Shown: positions 9,081-18,945, counted from the first letter of the stretch. The stretch is 64,000 bases of DNA from CAXKXX01 sp964059975 (GCA_964059975.1 CAXKXX010000005.1:62001-126000), one strand, 5' to 3'. The notes: generated from the sequence alone by a model not told the origin. Numbers and translations are program-made.

Positions 9081-9649
9081 TTACTTAACACGACAGACGT
9101 ATTCGCCGGTACGTGTGTCAACGCGCACGGTCTCTCCTGTCCGTATGAACAGAGGCACCTTAATTATGGCGCCAGTGCTCAAAGTTGCCAACTTACCACT
9201 AGAAGAGCTCGCAGTGTCACCTTTTAGCCCGGGATCGGTATTGGTAATGTTTGCTTCGATAAAGTTTGGGGGCTGCACGGCGATCGGATAATCATTCCAT
9301 AGAGTAATGGTACATTCCGTATTGTACCTAAGCCATCTTATTGTATCAGAGATTGTTTTTTTTTAACTTGATATTGTTCAAAAGTTTCAGGATTCATAAA
9401 GTAGTGCAGATCGCCTTCCCCGTATAGATAATTCATTTTTTTATCAAAAATATCTGCGCCTTCATAAAAATCTGTAGATTTAAAAGTTTTTTTCACGCAA
9501 GCTCCTGTTAATAGACGGCGCATTTTCACGCGAGTAAAAGCCTGACCTTTACCGGGCTTCACAAAATCGCTTGATTCGATAGCGTAAGGTTCATCTTCGA
9601 AGATGATTTTAAGACCGGGTCGGAAATTGTTGCTAGAATAAGTTGACAT
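9081..9649 (-). CDS. efp: Elongation factor P, interrupted at a 9-A tract (frameshifted, possibly slippage-rescued)
   Basis: EF-P relieves ribosome stalling at polyproline. The gene reads in two frames. Codons from ATG 9649 give residues 1-103, including Lys34 in KPGKGQA, the lysylation site, and stop early. From the next frame the protein continues as ISDTIRWL, then WNDYPIAV, QPPNFIEA and TRTGEYVCRVK to TAA at 9081, aligning without gaps to E. coli EF-P. The frames meet at nine A residues (T9 at 9356-9364 on the + strand); ten would restore a 189-residue protein (E. coli 188). Everything downstream is well conserved, which argues against simple decay. Start: AGGAAATTCATC precedes the ATG. 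The divergent epmB starts 41 bp away. A sequencing error in the homopolymer is the main alternative. Confidence 0.85.
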
Positions 9650-9690
9650 GATGAATTTCCTAAATATTTAATCTGGTAGATTAGCCAAAA

Positions 9691-10713
9691 ATGGCACATA
9701 TTATAAATCACAATATAGCGTATAGAAAACATTGGTTGCATCAACTATCTGATGCTATTACCAACTCTGACGAGCTACTTCATTTTTTGTCGCTGAGTAA
9801 ACATCCAGAACTGACAAGAAGCCATGAAATCCGTCAGCCGTTTGCGCTTCGAGTACCTCGAGCGTTTGCGGCACGTATGCGTCCTGGCGACGCTAATGAT
9901 CCACTGTTACGTCAGGTGCTCATTGTAAAAGAAGAGTTTATTAACTCCCCTGGTTTTACCACTGATCCCTTGGACGAACAGCGCAGTGTAGTGCCTGGAT
10001 TACTACATAAGTATCACAATCGTGCCCTTCTTATAGTCAAAGGGAGTTGTGCGGTTAACTGTCGCTATTGCTTTCGTCGTCACTTTCCTTATAAAGAACA
10101 TTCGGGTAATAAAGCCAATTGGATTCGAGCATTAAATTATATTCGCCAGAATTTAGAATTGGATGAAATTATCTGTTCTGGCGGGGATCCGCTGATGGCA
10201 AAAGATCATGAGTGGAGTTGGCTGATCACTGAATTAGATAGTATCTCACATCTAAAGCGATTACGTATTCACAGTCGTCTTCCAGTGGTAATACCAGCGC
10301 GTGTGACGCCGGAGCTGTGCCGATGGTTATCAGAATCGCGTCTAAAGGTATTGCTGGTTACCCATATCAACCATCCCAATGAGATTAACTATGAATTGAA
10401 AGCCGCTATGGAGAAACTGACGCGTGCCGGGGTGACATTACTGAATCAGAGCGTATTAATGCGCCACATCAATGACGATCCAGACACGTTAGCCGCGTTA
10501 AGTAACTCACTGTTCGATGCAGGTATCCTGCCCTACTATATTCATATGCTCGATAGGGTACAGGGCGCGGCCCACTTTATGGTAAAGGATGAACAGGCAC
10601 GTACTATCATGCGGGCTTTGCTAAGTAAAGTTTCTGGTTACCTAGTTCCTCGACTTACGCGGGAAGTGTGTGGAAAATTAAGTAAAATTCCGATCGATTT
10701 ACATCTAACATGA
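9691..10713 (+). CDS. epmB: EF-P-(R)-beta-lysine modification enzyme EpmB (lysine 2,3-aminomutase-like)
   Basis: Radical-SAM, PLP-dependent enzyme that converts lysine to beta-lysine for attachment to EF-P by EpmA. 340 residues (E. coli 342). The iron-sulfur motif CAVNCRYC has cysteines at 120, 124 and 127, and the SAM-binding GGDPLM loop follows. The PLP-binding region is within the conserved C-terminal barrel, HFMVKDEQARTIMR. It is divergent from efp with only 41 bp between the starts, as in E. coli. EpmA and EpmC are not in the window. Its intactness is indirect evidence that EF-P is still made. Confidence 0.96.
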   Translation: MAHIINHNIAYRKHWLHQLSDAITNSDELLHFLSLSKHPELTRSHEIRQPFALRVPRAFAARMRPGDANDPLLRQVLIVKEEFINSPGFTTDPLDEQRSVVPGLLHKYHNRALLIVKGSCAVNCRYCFRRHFPYKEHSGNKANWIRALNYIRQNLELDEIICSGGDPLMAKDHEWSWLITELDSISHLKRLRIHSRLPVVIPARVTPELCRWLSESRLKVLLVTHINHPNEINYELKAAMEKLTRAGVTLLNQSVLMRHINDDPDTLAALSNSLFDAGILPYYIHMLDRVQGAAHFMVKDEQARTIMRALLSKVSGYLVPRLTREVCGKLSKIPIDLHLT

Positions 10714-11281
10714 GATTAAATTGACCATTCTGATAATATAAAGAACGAGTAGAGCACTATTTAGCTGGAGATAATCATAAGAATAATCTGTTCATATCAT
10801 ACGATTTAAGCAATGTAAATTAACGGCCTACGTGTTTTAGAGGACCCCCTTTTTCTTATTAACATAAAAAGAGGGCCGAGTGTTTTATGGGTAAGGTTAT
10901 CTAGTAATTTTTCTATTTAGTGCAATGATCATAGTTATTTAGATTGTTTTTATCCGATAAGTATTAGCTGGCTTCCGTACTCCTTTAGGAGCAGTGGAAT
11001 TCGGACATAAATTATGTTCTCCTGGATAGTAGTGGGGAGGCACATGCTTTATTCGGATCTTTAGCTTTTGTCACTATTCTTTTTTTTCAGAACAAAGAGA
11101 CTGAGCGCTAGTCGGAGTATTGGCTTTTAACAAGGAGCTAGGATTTTTTATCCTAATGATTTTCTTGCCAACGCGCCCCGTAAACAGATCACTTTACGGG
11201 GCGCGTTGACTATTTTTTAAACTTATCTAGATTTTAGAATTAGGTTAAGTTTAAAATCAGTTGGTGAGGATGGGGGCTTAT
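10714..11281. other. epmB-groEL intergenic region
   Basis: This 568-bp stretch lies between convergent epmB (+) and groEL (-). E. coli has yjeI and yjeJ here; nothing of them is recognisable. It contains an imperfect hairpin near 10845-10875 (CCCCTTTTT against AAAAAGAGGG, one A/C mismatch) and the strong terminator at 11169-11217. Confidence 0.45.
11169..11218 (+). terminator. Intrinsic terminator, 16-bp GC-rich stem plus U-tract
   Basis: The perfect stem CAACGCGCCCCGTAAA (11169-11184) pairs with 11193-11208 across an 8-nt loop, and is followed by ACTATTTTTT on the + strand. The polarity suits transcription from the epmB side. groEL, which ends 64 bp further right on the other strand, may also use the stem, but there is no U-tract in that direction. 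Confidence 0.75.
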
Positions 11282-12937
11282 TTACATCATGCCGCCCATT
11301 CCGCCGCCCATTCCGCCGCCCATTCCGCTGGCGCTTCCTAGATCGGAGGCATCATTTTTCGGAAGGTCGGTGATCATGCATTCGGTAGTGATCATTAGAC
11401 CGGCTACAGATGCTGCATACTGTAGAGCAGAGCGAGTTACTTTAGTTGGGTCTAAGATACCCATTGTGATCATGTCGCCGTATTCTTCGGAGTAGGCGTT
11501 ATAGCCGTAGCTTCCACCTTTCCCAGATTTTACGTTGTTAGCGATCACTGAAGCTTCTTCGCCTGCATTAATAACAATCTGTCGGAGCGGAGATTCCATG
11601 GCGTGTACCGCAACTTTGATACCAACGTTCTGATCTTCGTTGTCGCCTTTTAGGCTGCTAATTTTATTTGCTACGCAAATTAGCGCGACGCCCCCTCCAG
11701 CAACAACGCCTTCCTCGACCGCAGCGCGGGTTGCATGCAGAGCGTCTTCGACGCGTGCTTTCTTCTCTTTCATTGCAACTTCAGTGGCTGCTCCAACTTT
11801 GATAACAGCAACGCCTCCGGCTAGTTTAGCTACGCGTTCCTGAAGTTTTTCGCGATCGTAGTCAGAGGTTGCTTCTTCGATCTGTTGGCGGATCTGCGCC
11901 ACTCGTCCTTTAATAGATGCTTCGTTGCCCATCCCATCGATGATAGTGGTGGTATCTTTGCTAATTAGAACGCGCTTGGACTGGCCTAGGTCTTCTAGTT
12001 TCGTTTTTTCTAGCTCTAACCCAATCTCTTCAGAGATAACAGTACCGCCTGTCAGGGTTGCAATGTCGTGTAGCATGGCTTTACGACGGTCGCCAAATCC
12101 GGGGGCTTTGACTGCGGCTACTTTTACGATCCCGCGCATTGTATTAACTACTAGTGTGGCTAATGCTTCACCTTCGACGTCTTCGGCGATAATTAGTAGT
12201 GATTTTCCAGCTTTGGCCACAGCTTCTAGTACTGGAAGCATTTCTCGGATGTTGGAGATTTTTTTGTCCGCTAACAAAATAAATGGAGTTTCTAGCTCTA
12301 CAGATCCGGTTTCTTGCTTGTTAATGAAGTAGGGGGATAGGTAGCCTCGGTCGAACTGCATACCCTCTACTACGTCTAGCTCGTCTTGTAGACCGGTTCC
12401 TTCTTCTACGGTAATAACGCCTTCTTTACCTACTTTTTCCATCGCTTGCGCGATTAGTGTTCCCACGGTTTCATCAGAGTTTGCGGAGATAGTTCCTACC
12501 TGAGCGATAGCTTTAGAGTCAGAGCAAGGTACTGATAGATTCTTAAGTTCTTCAACTGCTGCAACAACTGCTTTGTCGATTCCGCGCTTCAGATCCATCG
12601 GGTTCATTCCTGCGGCTACTGCTTTGAGGCCTTCAGTGATGATAGATTGAGCTAGTACGGTTGCTGTGGTGGTTCCGTCTCCCGCTGCATCGTTTGTTTT
12701 AGAGGCTACCTCTTTTACCATTTGGGCGCCCATATTTTCGAATTTGTCTTCTAATTCGATTTCGCGTGCAACAGATACGCCGTCTTTTGTGATGCTTGGA
12801 GCGCCAAAGGATTTATCTAGAACTACGTTTCGGCCTTTTGGACCTAGGGTGACCCTTACTGCATCGGCAAGAACGTTTACGCCACGAAGCATTTTTACTC
12901 GAGCGTCGTTGCCAAATTTTACATCTTTAGCTGCCAT
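11282..12937 (-). CDS. groEL: 60-kDa chaperonin GroEL
   Basis: Tetradecameric ATP-driven folding chamber that works with GroES. 551 residues (E. coli 548). The N-terminus is MAAKDVKFGNDARVKMLRGV. The ATP site GDGTTTATVLAQ is present, the apical domain carries the GLELEKTKLEDLG region, and the C-terminal tail is the flexible GMGGGMGGGMGGMM repeat. AAAGGAAAC precedes the ATG. It lies 46 bp after groES in one operon driven by the sigma-32-type promoter at 13364-13391. GroEL is usually the most abundant protein in such symbionts. Confidence 0.98.
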   Translation of the reverse strand: MAAKDVKFGNDARVKMLRGVNVLADAVRVTLGPKGRNVVLDKSFGAPSITKDGVSVAREIELEDKFENMGAQMVKEVASKTNDAAGDGTTTATVLAQSIITEGLKAVAAGMNPMDLKRGIDKAVVAAVEELKNLSVPCSDSKAIAQVGTISANSDETVGTLIAQAMEKVGKEGVITVEEGTGLQDELDVVEGMQFDRGYLSPYFINKQETGSVELETPFILLADKKISNIREMLPVLEAVAKAGKSLLIIAEDVEGEALATLVVNTMRGIVKVAAVKAPGFGDRRKAMLHDIATLTGGTVISEEIGLELEKTKLEDLGQSKRVLISKDTTTIIDGMGNEASIKGRVAQIRQQIEEATSDYDREKLQERVAKLAGGVAVIKVGAATEVAMKEKKARVEDALHATRAAVEEGVVAGGGVALICVANKISSLKGDNEDQNVGIKVAVHAMESPLRQIVINAGEEASVIANNVKSGKGGSYGYNAYSEEYGDMITMGILDPTKVTRSALQYAASVAGLMITTECMITDLPKNDASDLGSASGMGGGMGGGMGGMM

Positions 12938-12983
12938 TTGATGTTTCCTTTAACTTGTTCAGTTCAGAAGATAAAGCGCTGTA

Positions 12984-13277
12984 TTACGCTTCAACAATTG
13001 CTAAAATGTCACTTTCGGACATGATTAGGACGTCTTGATTGTCGATTTTTTCTACTTTTACGCCGTAGCCGTCGTTGAAGATGACAGTATCACCGGTTTT
13101 CACGTCTAACGGCTGAACGTTTCCGTTTTCTAACACGCGCCCTTTTCCAACTGCAAGTACTTCACCGCGAGTAGATTTGCCCGCTGCTGAGCCGGTTAGA
13201 ACGATGCCGCCAACAGATTTTGACTCGACTTCTTTGCGCTTGACTATAACACGGTCATGCAATGGACGAATGGTCAT
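12984..13277 (-). CDS. groES: 10-kDa co-chaperonin GroES
   Basis: Heptameric lid of the GroEL chamber. 97 residues, identical in length to E. coli. It starts MTIRPLHDRVIVKRKEVES, includes the mobile loop KSVGGIVLTGSAAGKSTRG that contacts GroEL, and ends SESDILAIVEA. The frame is open upstream to 13352, but ATG 13277 is the start because homology begins there and AGGAGAG sits 7 nt upstream. It is the first gene of the groE operon. Confidence 0.98.
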   Translation of the reverse strand: MTIRPLHDRVIVKRKEVESKSVGGIVLTGSAAGKSTRGEVLAVGKGRVLENGNVQPLDVKTGDTVIFNDGYGVKVEKIDNQDVLIMSESDILAIVEA

Positions 13278-13363
13278 TGAACGCTCTCCTGTGGGTAAAA
13301 AGTTTGTATCGGATTTAAGATTGTTTACCGGGTTTATCGTTAATACCGGCAACGTGCCATTTG

Positions 13364-13391
13364 AAATGGGGGCATTCCATCTTCCTTCAAG
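13364..13391 (-). promoter_or_regulatory. Sigma-32 (heat-shock) promoter of groES-groEL
   Basis: Read on the minus strand, the -35 element CTTGAA (13391-13386) sits inside CCCCCTTGAAGG. It is 14 nt from the -10 element CCCCATTT (13371-13364). This matches the sigma-32 consensus and closely resembles the E. coli groE promoter, including the CCCCCTTGAAGG context. The predicted leader to the groES ATG is about 80 nt. The cognate sigma factor gene rpoH is intact at 48.3 kb. Confidence 0.9.
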
Positions 13392-15541
13392 GGGGTCAAT
13401 AAAAAATTTTTTATTTTAAGGACAATCCTAAAAAATTAGAAAAGGGAGTTTAGGATCAACTTTTGAGTAAGTAATACTTTGTATATTTGAATTAAGAAGT
13501 ATTTTCAAGAGCAAATAACTTAAGTTAAGAATGTCTTTCCATTGGCAGTAAGAAAACCTCTACTAAATTTGTGTTAAGGCCTTAGAAGGCTTCAGAGAGT
13601 ATCTGACCGATAAAACTTACGATTGTATGTAGTTCTTAAATAATAAGCAGCCTAAAGGCTTTCTAGACAAGAATAGAGCTAAAATGCTTGTCGATTATAA
13701 ACTATTTAAGATTTATAACTATTTAGATTAAATTTATAACTCACCATAAAACACTGTATAAACTCTACTGATAAACGTTTTAGTTAAGGCTCTTTGCTAT
13801 CTTCGTCAAACTGAATCCGAGGCATTAAATTATACCAGGTGATCTCTGCTTTTATCTTCGATACTCTGATCTCTGCTTTTATCTTCCATACTCTATGACG
13901 CCTTATCAATTCGTTAGATTAAGCGTTACACTAGAGTTGAAATCTCAGAATGTTGGTAAGACTCATCAAAGCTTTTATTATTTTTTAGATCGCCGATACG
14001 CATGAGCCTGAAGCATGTTAGCTGTAGCTCTTGCCTTCCTTTAAAGTCAGTAAGCGCACATATATGCTAATTTCGATATGCTACTGATTTCCTTGATTCT
14101 ATAAACATTGGGTATCTCGGATAATTAAGAGATCGCTAAATCACACTAGTACATTTTTTAGGACCCGTTTTCCTAAAAAAGGGTCCGTTCTATCGCGACG
14201 TAGGGTCAGAAGAAGGATAATCATCGACCATGCTTAGTACAGTCTGTGTTATAACAAGGATTCGGAGTGCGGATTGTGTCCTACATTCATGCCGATCCGG
14301 CATCCGCATTGTGCGCACACTAATAATGGATTAGTTGGGGTAGATAAGTATCTCAATATTAGTTTTCTCTGTATTTATAAAGAGCTCTCTCTGCTATTAT
14401 TTAGGGCCTAAAATAAGGCCCTAGAATTACATATGGTGAACTCTGTAGCGAACAAAACCTTAATTCTTGGGGGCTCATTATATCGTGCTCCTCTGATATT
14501 TATCAACTGCCTCCATGTTAACCTAATGCAGTACCTCTAATGATTGACTAATTTTGGATTCATGTATGTCGATTATGCTACCGATCTAGTGCTAATTGAA
14601 CTAGTGAAAGCATTAGAGTGCACATAATTTAAAGTTGTTGAAATCTTTACTTTTTAGTTTATTGAAAGATGAACACAGCTTTCAAAGTACTTTTTTAGAC
14701 CTATCTGATAGCTCTAAATCCCAATGTGCCTTGCACCTAGTAATCAGAAGATAAAAATAATCACCAACGTGCGCATTTTATAATCTGATTTTTCATCAGA
14801 ATGGTTCATAAAATGCTTTTTTTTAATTTTATCACGCGGTAGTACATAAGCTGGTTTTGATTGCAGGAGGATGTCAACGATTGATGCCAATAAGACATAA
14901 ATATATTTAGAGTCAATTACATGTTTTCGTTTATAACTTAAATGGTTGCTTACGGATGTGCTTGTCATGACAATTGTGCTTTTCAGGATTAAATTTCGAT
15001 GTCAATCTCGGTATTAGTTTCAGAGCTGGCCTACTAGATCTAACCCGGGATCATATGAATGATCCCGTGACTAAAATGCGAAGGAGCTTCGCTTCTCTCT
15101 AAAATCACTGCGAGCACATTAGGCCGCACCTTACTGTATCAGCATCGGTACTTAAATTTTTTCTTGCTCTAGGCACATTAATCTTTTTAATAATTACGTA
15201 ATATAGCTGGGTTAAGCATTTTAGGTTAAATTGTGCATTTATCTCTCCATTTTTTGATTTAAAAGTACTTTCGTTATCAACAATTTAAGGTGAGCACTAT
15301 ATGGGTTAGAGCCTAAAATAATTAAGATAATATTACTGGTGTGTATGATCGTAATGTGTATTATGAGTTTCAGGAATACTAATTCCTGCATGGACTTTAA
15401 TTTTAGGGCCAAGCTATAGCTATTAGAAGAACGATTCAGATATTAGAAGAATGATCTGATTAGTTACTCTCAAGGTAGCAAGTCTTATTTAAAGCGCAGC
15501 ATCTAAAAATCCGATCAGTAAATTTTTTTAGTCTTGACTGT
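13392..15541. other. Gene desert upstream of groES
   Basis: About 2.15 kb with no supported gene. It contains a 27-nt unit repeated twice in tandem at 13841-13894, overlapping alternative hairpins at 14154-14186, an 8-bp hairpin at 14402-14423, a 9-bp hairpin at 15046-15067 (CGGGATCAT/ATGATCCCG), and a diverged 20-nt tandem pair at 15421-15460. A 74-codon minus-strand frame at 14744-14968 has no recognisable features and is not called. Confidence 0.5.
13841..13894. repeat. Two-copy tandem duplication, 27-nt unit
   Basis: Copies at 13841-13867 and 13868-13894 begin GATCTCTGCTTTTATCTTC and differ at one base. The unit is intergenic and found nowhere else that I noticed in the window. Confidence 0.92.
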
Positions 15542-17122
15542 TCAGGACTCATCATTAGGCTCTGAAATTGACAGAGGGCTAATCTTGACTTTTAAAACAC
15601 GATGACTGTTGACTTCCAACGCTTCAAATAAATAATCCCCAATGCACAACTCTTCTCCTGCTTTTGGAATACGCTGGGTGTGCTCCATTAGAAGCCCAGC
15701 AATTGTATGATATTCTGCTTTCTCTTCCAGAGAGAGTGGAATATACAGCACTAAATCTTGAAGTGGCATGTAGCCATTAACTATCCAGCTGCCATCCTTA
15801 TTTTTCTGAATATCGTGCCGTGCGTCGATTTCTTCTCCATTTTCTGGTAAATTACCAGTGATAGTCTCTATCAAATCTGTCAAGGTAACGATCCCCTCAA
15901 CAGAGCCAAATTCATCTACCACAAAAGCAAAGTGCGTCTGAGCTTTACGGAACTGCTCAAGTGCGCTTAGCAATGTAATCTGTTCGGGGAAAATCATCGG
16001 TTGTCGTACTAGACTACGTAATTCTAACGGCGCTGCGGCTAACTGTTGTTTTAAGAGGTCAATAGTATAGATAACGCCAAGAGGTTCGTCACTTGCACCA
16101 TTTTCTACTACTACAATACGCGTGTGCTGGTTTTTTTCTAGAAATTGGGTTAATTTTTTCTGTGGAGCATTTAACTCGAGATATTCGACATCATGACGAG
16201 AGGTCATGATACTTTTTACAGAGCGCTGTGCCATGCCCATTACACGCTCGATCATATGTCGCTCCTGATGGTTAAAGACTGCGCCACTGATGCTGTCGGT
16301 TAATAAACTCACGCAGTGGCCGTCAAGCTCCGCCTCTTCATGCTTTCCGCTTAGCATACGTAATACTGCCTCTGAGGTGCGTTCACGTAACGATAAAACT
16401 TTAGATAAAAAACGTCGACGGTTGAAATGTGCTAACTGATTTAATCCTTCGATCATTATCGAGAAACCGATTGCTACATATAAGTATCCCTTAGGAAGCA
16501 TATAACCCAAGCCTTCTGCAACTAGACTGAATCCGATCATCAGAAGGAAGCTGAGGCATAGTATAACAATAGTGGGGTGGGCGTTAACGAAGCGAGTCAA
16601 GAGCTTACTAGCCATCAGCATTAGGCCGATTGCGATACAAACTGCAATCATCATTACCGTTAAGTAATCGACCATGCCAATTGCAGTGATGATAGAATCA
16701 AGTGAAAAAATCGCATCTAGCACTACAATTTGCACTACCACTAACCAGAAACGAGCGCCTTTATGCGATCTTTGCTGCTCTTGATCCTTCCCCTCCAGAC
16801 GTTCGTGTAATTCTGTAGTGGCTTTAAATAGCAAGAATAATCCACCAACTAACATAATAAGATCGCGACCACTAAATGAATGAGCCGCGATTACAAATAT
16901 CTGATTTGTGGGTGTAGCTAGCCAGGAAATAGAAGCTAGTAGTATCAGCCGTATTAGCAAGGCTATCATTAATCCAATAAAAATAGCTTTATCTCTTTGT
17001 TTTTTTGGTAACTTTTCTGCCAGAATAGCAATAAATATAAGATTATCTATGCCTAAAACGATTTCCAGTAATACCAAAGTTGTCAGGCCGATCCAAATTG
17101 TTGGATCTGCGATCCATTCCAT
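15542..17122 (-). CDS. yegH: YegH-like inner-membrane protein (TerC domain plus CBS pair and CorC-type domain)
   Basis: Predicted inner-membrane protein of unproven function. 526 residues (E. coli YegH 527). The N-terminal half (about 1-220) is a TerC-family domain with several hydrophobic helices and the acidic motifs VLLEIVLGIDNL and VVLDAIFSLDSIITAIG typical of metal-ion transport relatives. A cytoplasmic part follows, with a CBS pair (about 300-420; TSRHDVEYL, FVVDEFGSVEGIVTLTDL). It ends in a CorC/HlyC-type domain (about 430-520). E. coli has two close paralogues, YegH and YoaE; the opening MEWIADPTIW fits YegH best. Metal handling is only inferred. In E. coli yegH lies near dcd-udk; here they are 15 kb apart. 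Confidence 0.85.
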   Translation of the reverse strand: MEWIADPTIWIGLTTLVLLEIVLGIDNLIFIAILAEKLPKKQRDKAIFIGLMIALLIRLILLASISWLATPTNQIFVIAAHSFSGRDLIMLVGGLFLLFKATTELHERLEGKDQEQQRSHKGARFWLVVVQIVVLDAIFSLDSIITAIGMVDYLTVMMIAVCIAIGLMLMASKLLTRFVNAHPTIVILCLSFLLMIGFSLVAEGLGYMLPKGYLYVAIGFSIMIEGLNQLAHFNRRRFLSKVLSLRERTSEAVLRMLSGKHEEAELDGHCVSLLTDSISGAVFNHQERHMIERVMGMAQRSVKSIMTSRHDVEYLELNAPQKKLTQFLEKNQHTRIVVVENGASDEPLGVIYTIDLLKQQLAAAPLELRSLVRQPMIFPEQITLLSALEQFRKAQTHFAFVVDEFGSVEGIVTLTDLIETITGNLPENGEEIDARHDIQKNKDGSWIVNGYMPLQDLVLYIPLSLEEKAEYHTIAGLLMEHTQRIPKAGEELCIGDYLFEALEVNSHRVLKVKISPLSISEPNDES

Positions 17123-18328
17123 ATGCCTAATTTCACCTGTAAGTTAAAAATACCTATTCCGTATAAGCATGATGCGTACTGCGAAGGGAAAATTCAACTT
17201 CAATCAAGAATCTCTGAGAAAGACAGCTTTTTGACTAAGTCATTCAATAAACAATGAGAGCCTTTCTGGCTCGCTTTCCTTTTCATCTTTTCCATAGAAA
17301 AATGTAGCTGTGTTAATAAATTTTAAAAAGCATATTAAGTTTTTAATTAAAAAAGTGAATATTATTGTAACTACATAATTTTTATTTTTTATATCTAGCA
17401 ATAAAGTTTTATTTAAAAATTTTTATTTTGTGTGACTATGAACTCTCGATCGAAAATAAAATATTTTAATAAAAATATTAATAATATAATATATAAAAAA
17501 TAATTTTTTATTCTGTCCACTAAATATTGATGCGAGATTAATCTAATATAAGTTTTTGTTTCTAATATTAATTATTAGATACTTTAACAGATAACAATAA
17601 TATACTAACCTATCAATTAATCTATAATTTGTTAAAAACAAAGATGCTTCTTTTAAGAAAACCATGCATTATAAATTTTAATATAGACCATTAGTAATAA
17701 CTTAAATTACTGTTATATTAAGATCTTTATCTTATTTAACAAACTAAAAGTAGATATGGTAATATCTATTAACTTTTAAAAGATAAATATCTTAAATAAG
17801 ATTAAGGATATATTTTTACTGAATTATACTGCTCTATATAGACAGATATTTACATCAATTATCCTGTGAGTTTTATTATTGTTTAACCGTTCTGTTTGTA
17901 AAATATTTATATAATTTTTTAAGAAAAAAATTATTATATTTGTATGCTGAAAAAATATACAAAAGATACGCTCTATGACACAATAATTATTGTAATAACA
18001 TAAAATATCTAGTAATTCTTATTACCTCTATTGGAATATTATTCTATATTTAATAGATTGTTTTTTTGAAAAAATAGAATTTTTTAATATTCTAAAATAA
18101 AATATTTTAGATAAAATATAAAAAGTTTTAATGGAAAGTAAGTTCAAAGATTTCTTATAAAGAAACATTTAATGTATTAATTAAATTTAAAAATAATAAA
18201 CTGTGTGTTAGGGATACATGGCACAGATAGAATCGATTGATTCTAGATAGTTTAGTATCTAGTAATCGATATGTAGAGAATTATATAAATTTTCAATCAA
18301 CTTTTCATAGTTCTCTAGAGGCTATTGA

Positions 18329-18451
18329 TATGAACTAGATAAAGACGAGCTTAATATAGCAGACGGAATAGCTTTTTCTTATGATAAAGGAAAAATATTT
18401 TTGGGAGGTATGCATTTAAAAATAAATAAAAAATTTATGAAAATATCATAA
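18329..18451 (+). pseudogene. Unidentified coding-like remnant followed by a hairpin
   Basis: The frame reads YELDKDELNIADGIAFSYD, continues KGKIFLGGMHLK, and ends INKKFMKIS before TAA, 40 codons after an in-frame stop. The preceding 130 nt in another frame also look coding-like (NYINFQSTFHSSLEAIDMN). A perfect 11-bp hairpin starts 13 nt after the stop, the arrangement expected of a gene end. I do not recognise the family. It could be the 3' end of an eroded gene, or chance in AT-rich DNA. Confidence 0.25.
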
Positions 18452-18464
18452 AGCATAGATTTTA

Positions 18465-18488
18465 ATCCACTACGTGTACGTAGTGGAT
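18465..18488. repeat. Perfect 11-bp hairpin, 2-nt spacer
   Basis: ATCCACTACGT at 18465-18475 pairs with ACGTAGTGGAT at 18478-18488. There is no U-tract. It lies just after the remnant frame ending at 18451. Confidence 0.85.
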
Positions 18489-18663
18489 ATGTGATATACG
18501 CCACGTATAATTTAAGTGACTACTACATTCTTAAAGTGATAGTGCTAATTTTAGTATCTCAATTAAATAAAATTTAACTAAAGACGATCTTACTTTTTTA
18601 ATAAAAATTAAGATACAAAATTTATAGATATTTACCTTGTTCTTAATTAGAACATGAAATTCT

Positions 18664-18693
18664 GTGTATTTATTTTAAATAAAATAAATACAC
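18664..18693. repeat. Perfect 14-bp AT-rich hairpin
   Basis: GTGTATTTATTTTA at 18664-18677 pairs with 18680-18693 across AA. It is part of a cluster of palindromes in this desert. Confidence 0.85.
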
Positions 18694-18887
18694 TTAAATT
18701 AATTTACTAAAACTAATTTATATAGCTTCACTTAGTAAGTGACTGCATGAAAACCTAATGACTATTACTTATACTTTTTTAAAAAAATTAATTATTTAGA
18801 TACTTAGTACTATTTAAATGATCTAAATTCTAAACTTATAAATCACATTAATCAGTGAAATATATATTCTATATTAATTTGATTTAT

Positions 18888-18945
18888 AATTAGAGTGAGT
18901 AATGCTGTACATATTGTTATATGTACAGCATTACTCACTCTAATT
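18888..18945. repeat. Perfect 27-bp palindrome, 4-nt loop
   Basis: The left arm 18888-18914 begins AATTAGAGTGAGTAATGC and the right arm 18919-18945 is its exact reverse complement, with loop TGTT. It is the longest perfect hairpin found in the window. Neither flank has a U-tract, and the nearest genes are more than 1 kb away. Confidence 0.93.

Noticed and set aside
9076..9291. 71-codon plus-strand ORF over the 3' part of efp
   Set aside because: It is antisense to the conserved second EF-P frame and has no independent support.
11289..11335. Short repeat of about 12 nt near 11.3 kb
   Set aside because: It encodes the normal Gly-Gly-Met tail of GroEL.
11289..12941. Several long frames antisense to groEL
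   Set aside because: They are shadows of the strongly biased groEL codons, with no start signals or homology.
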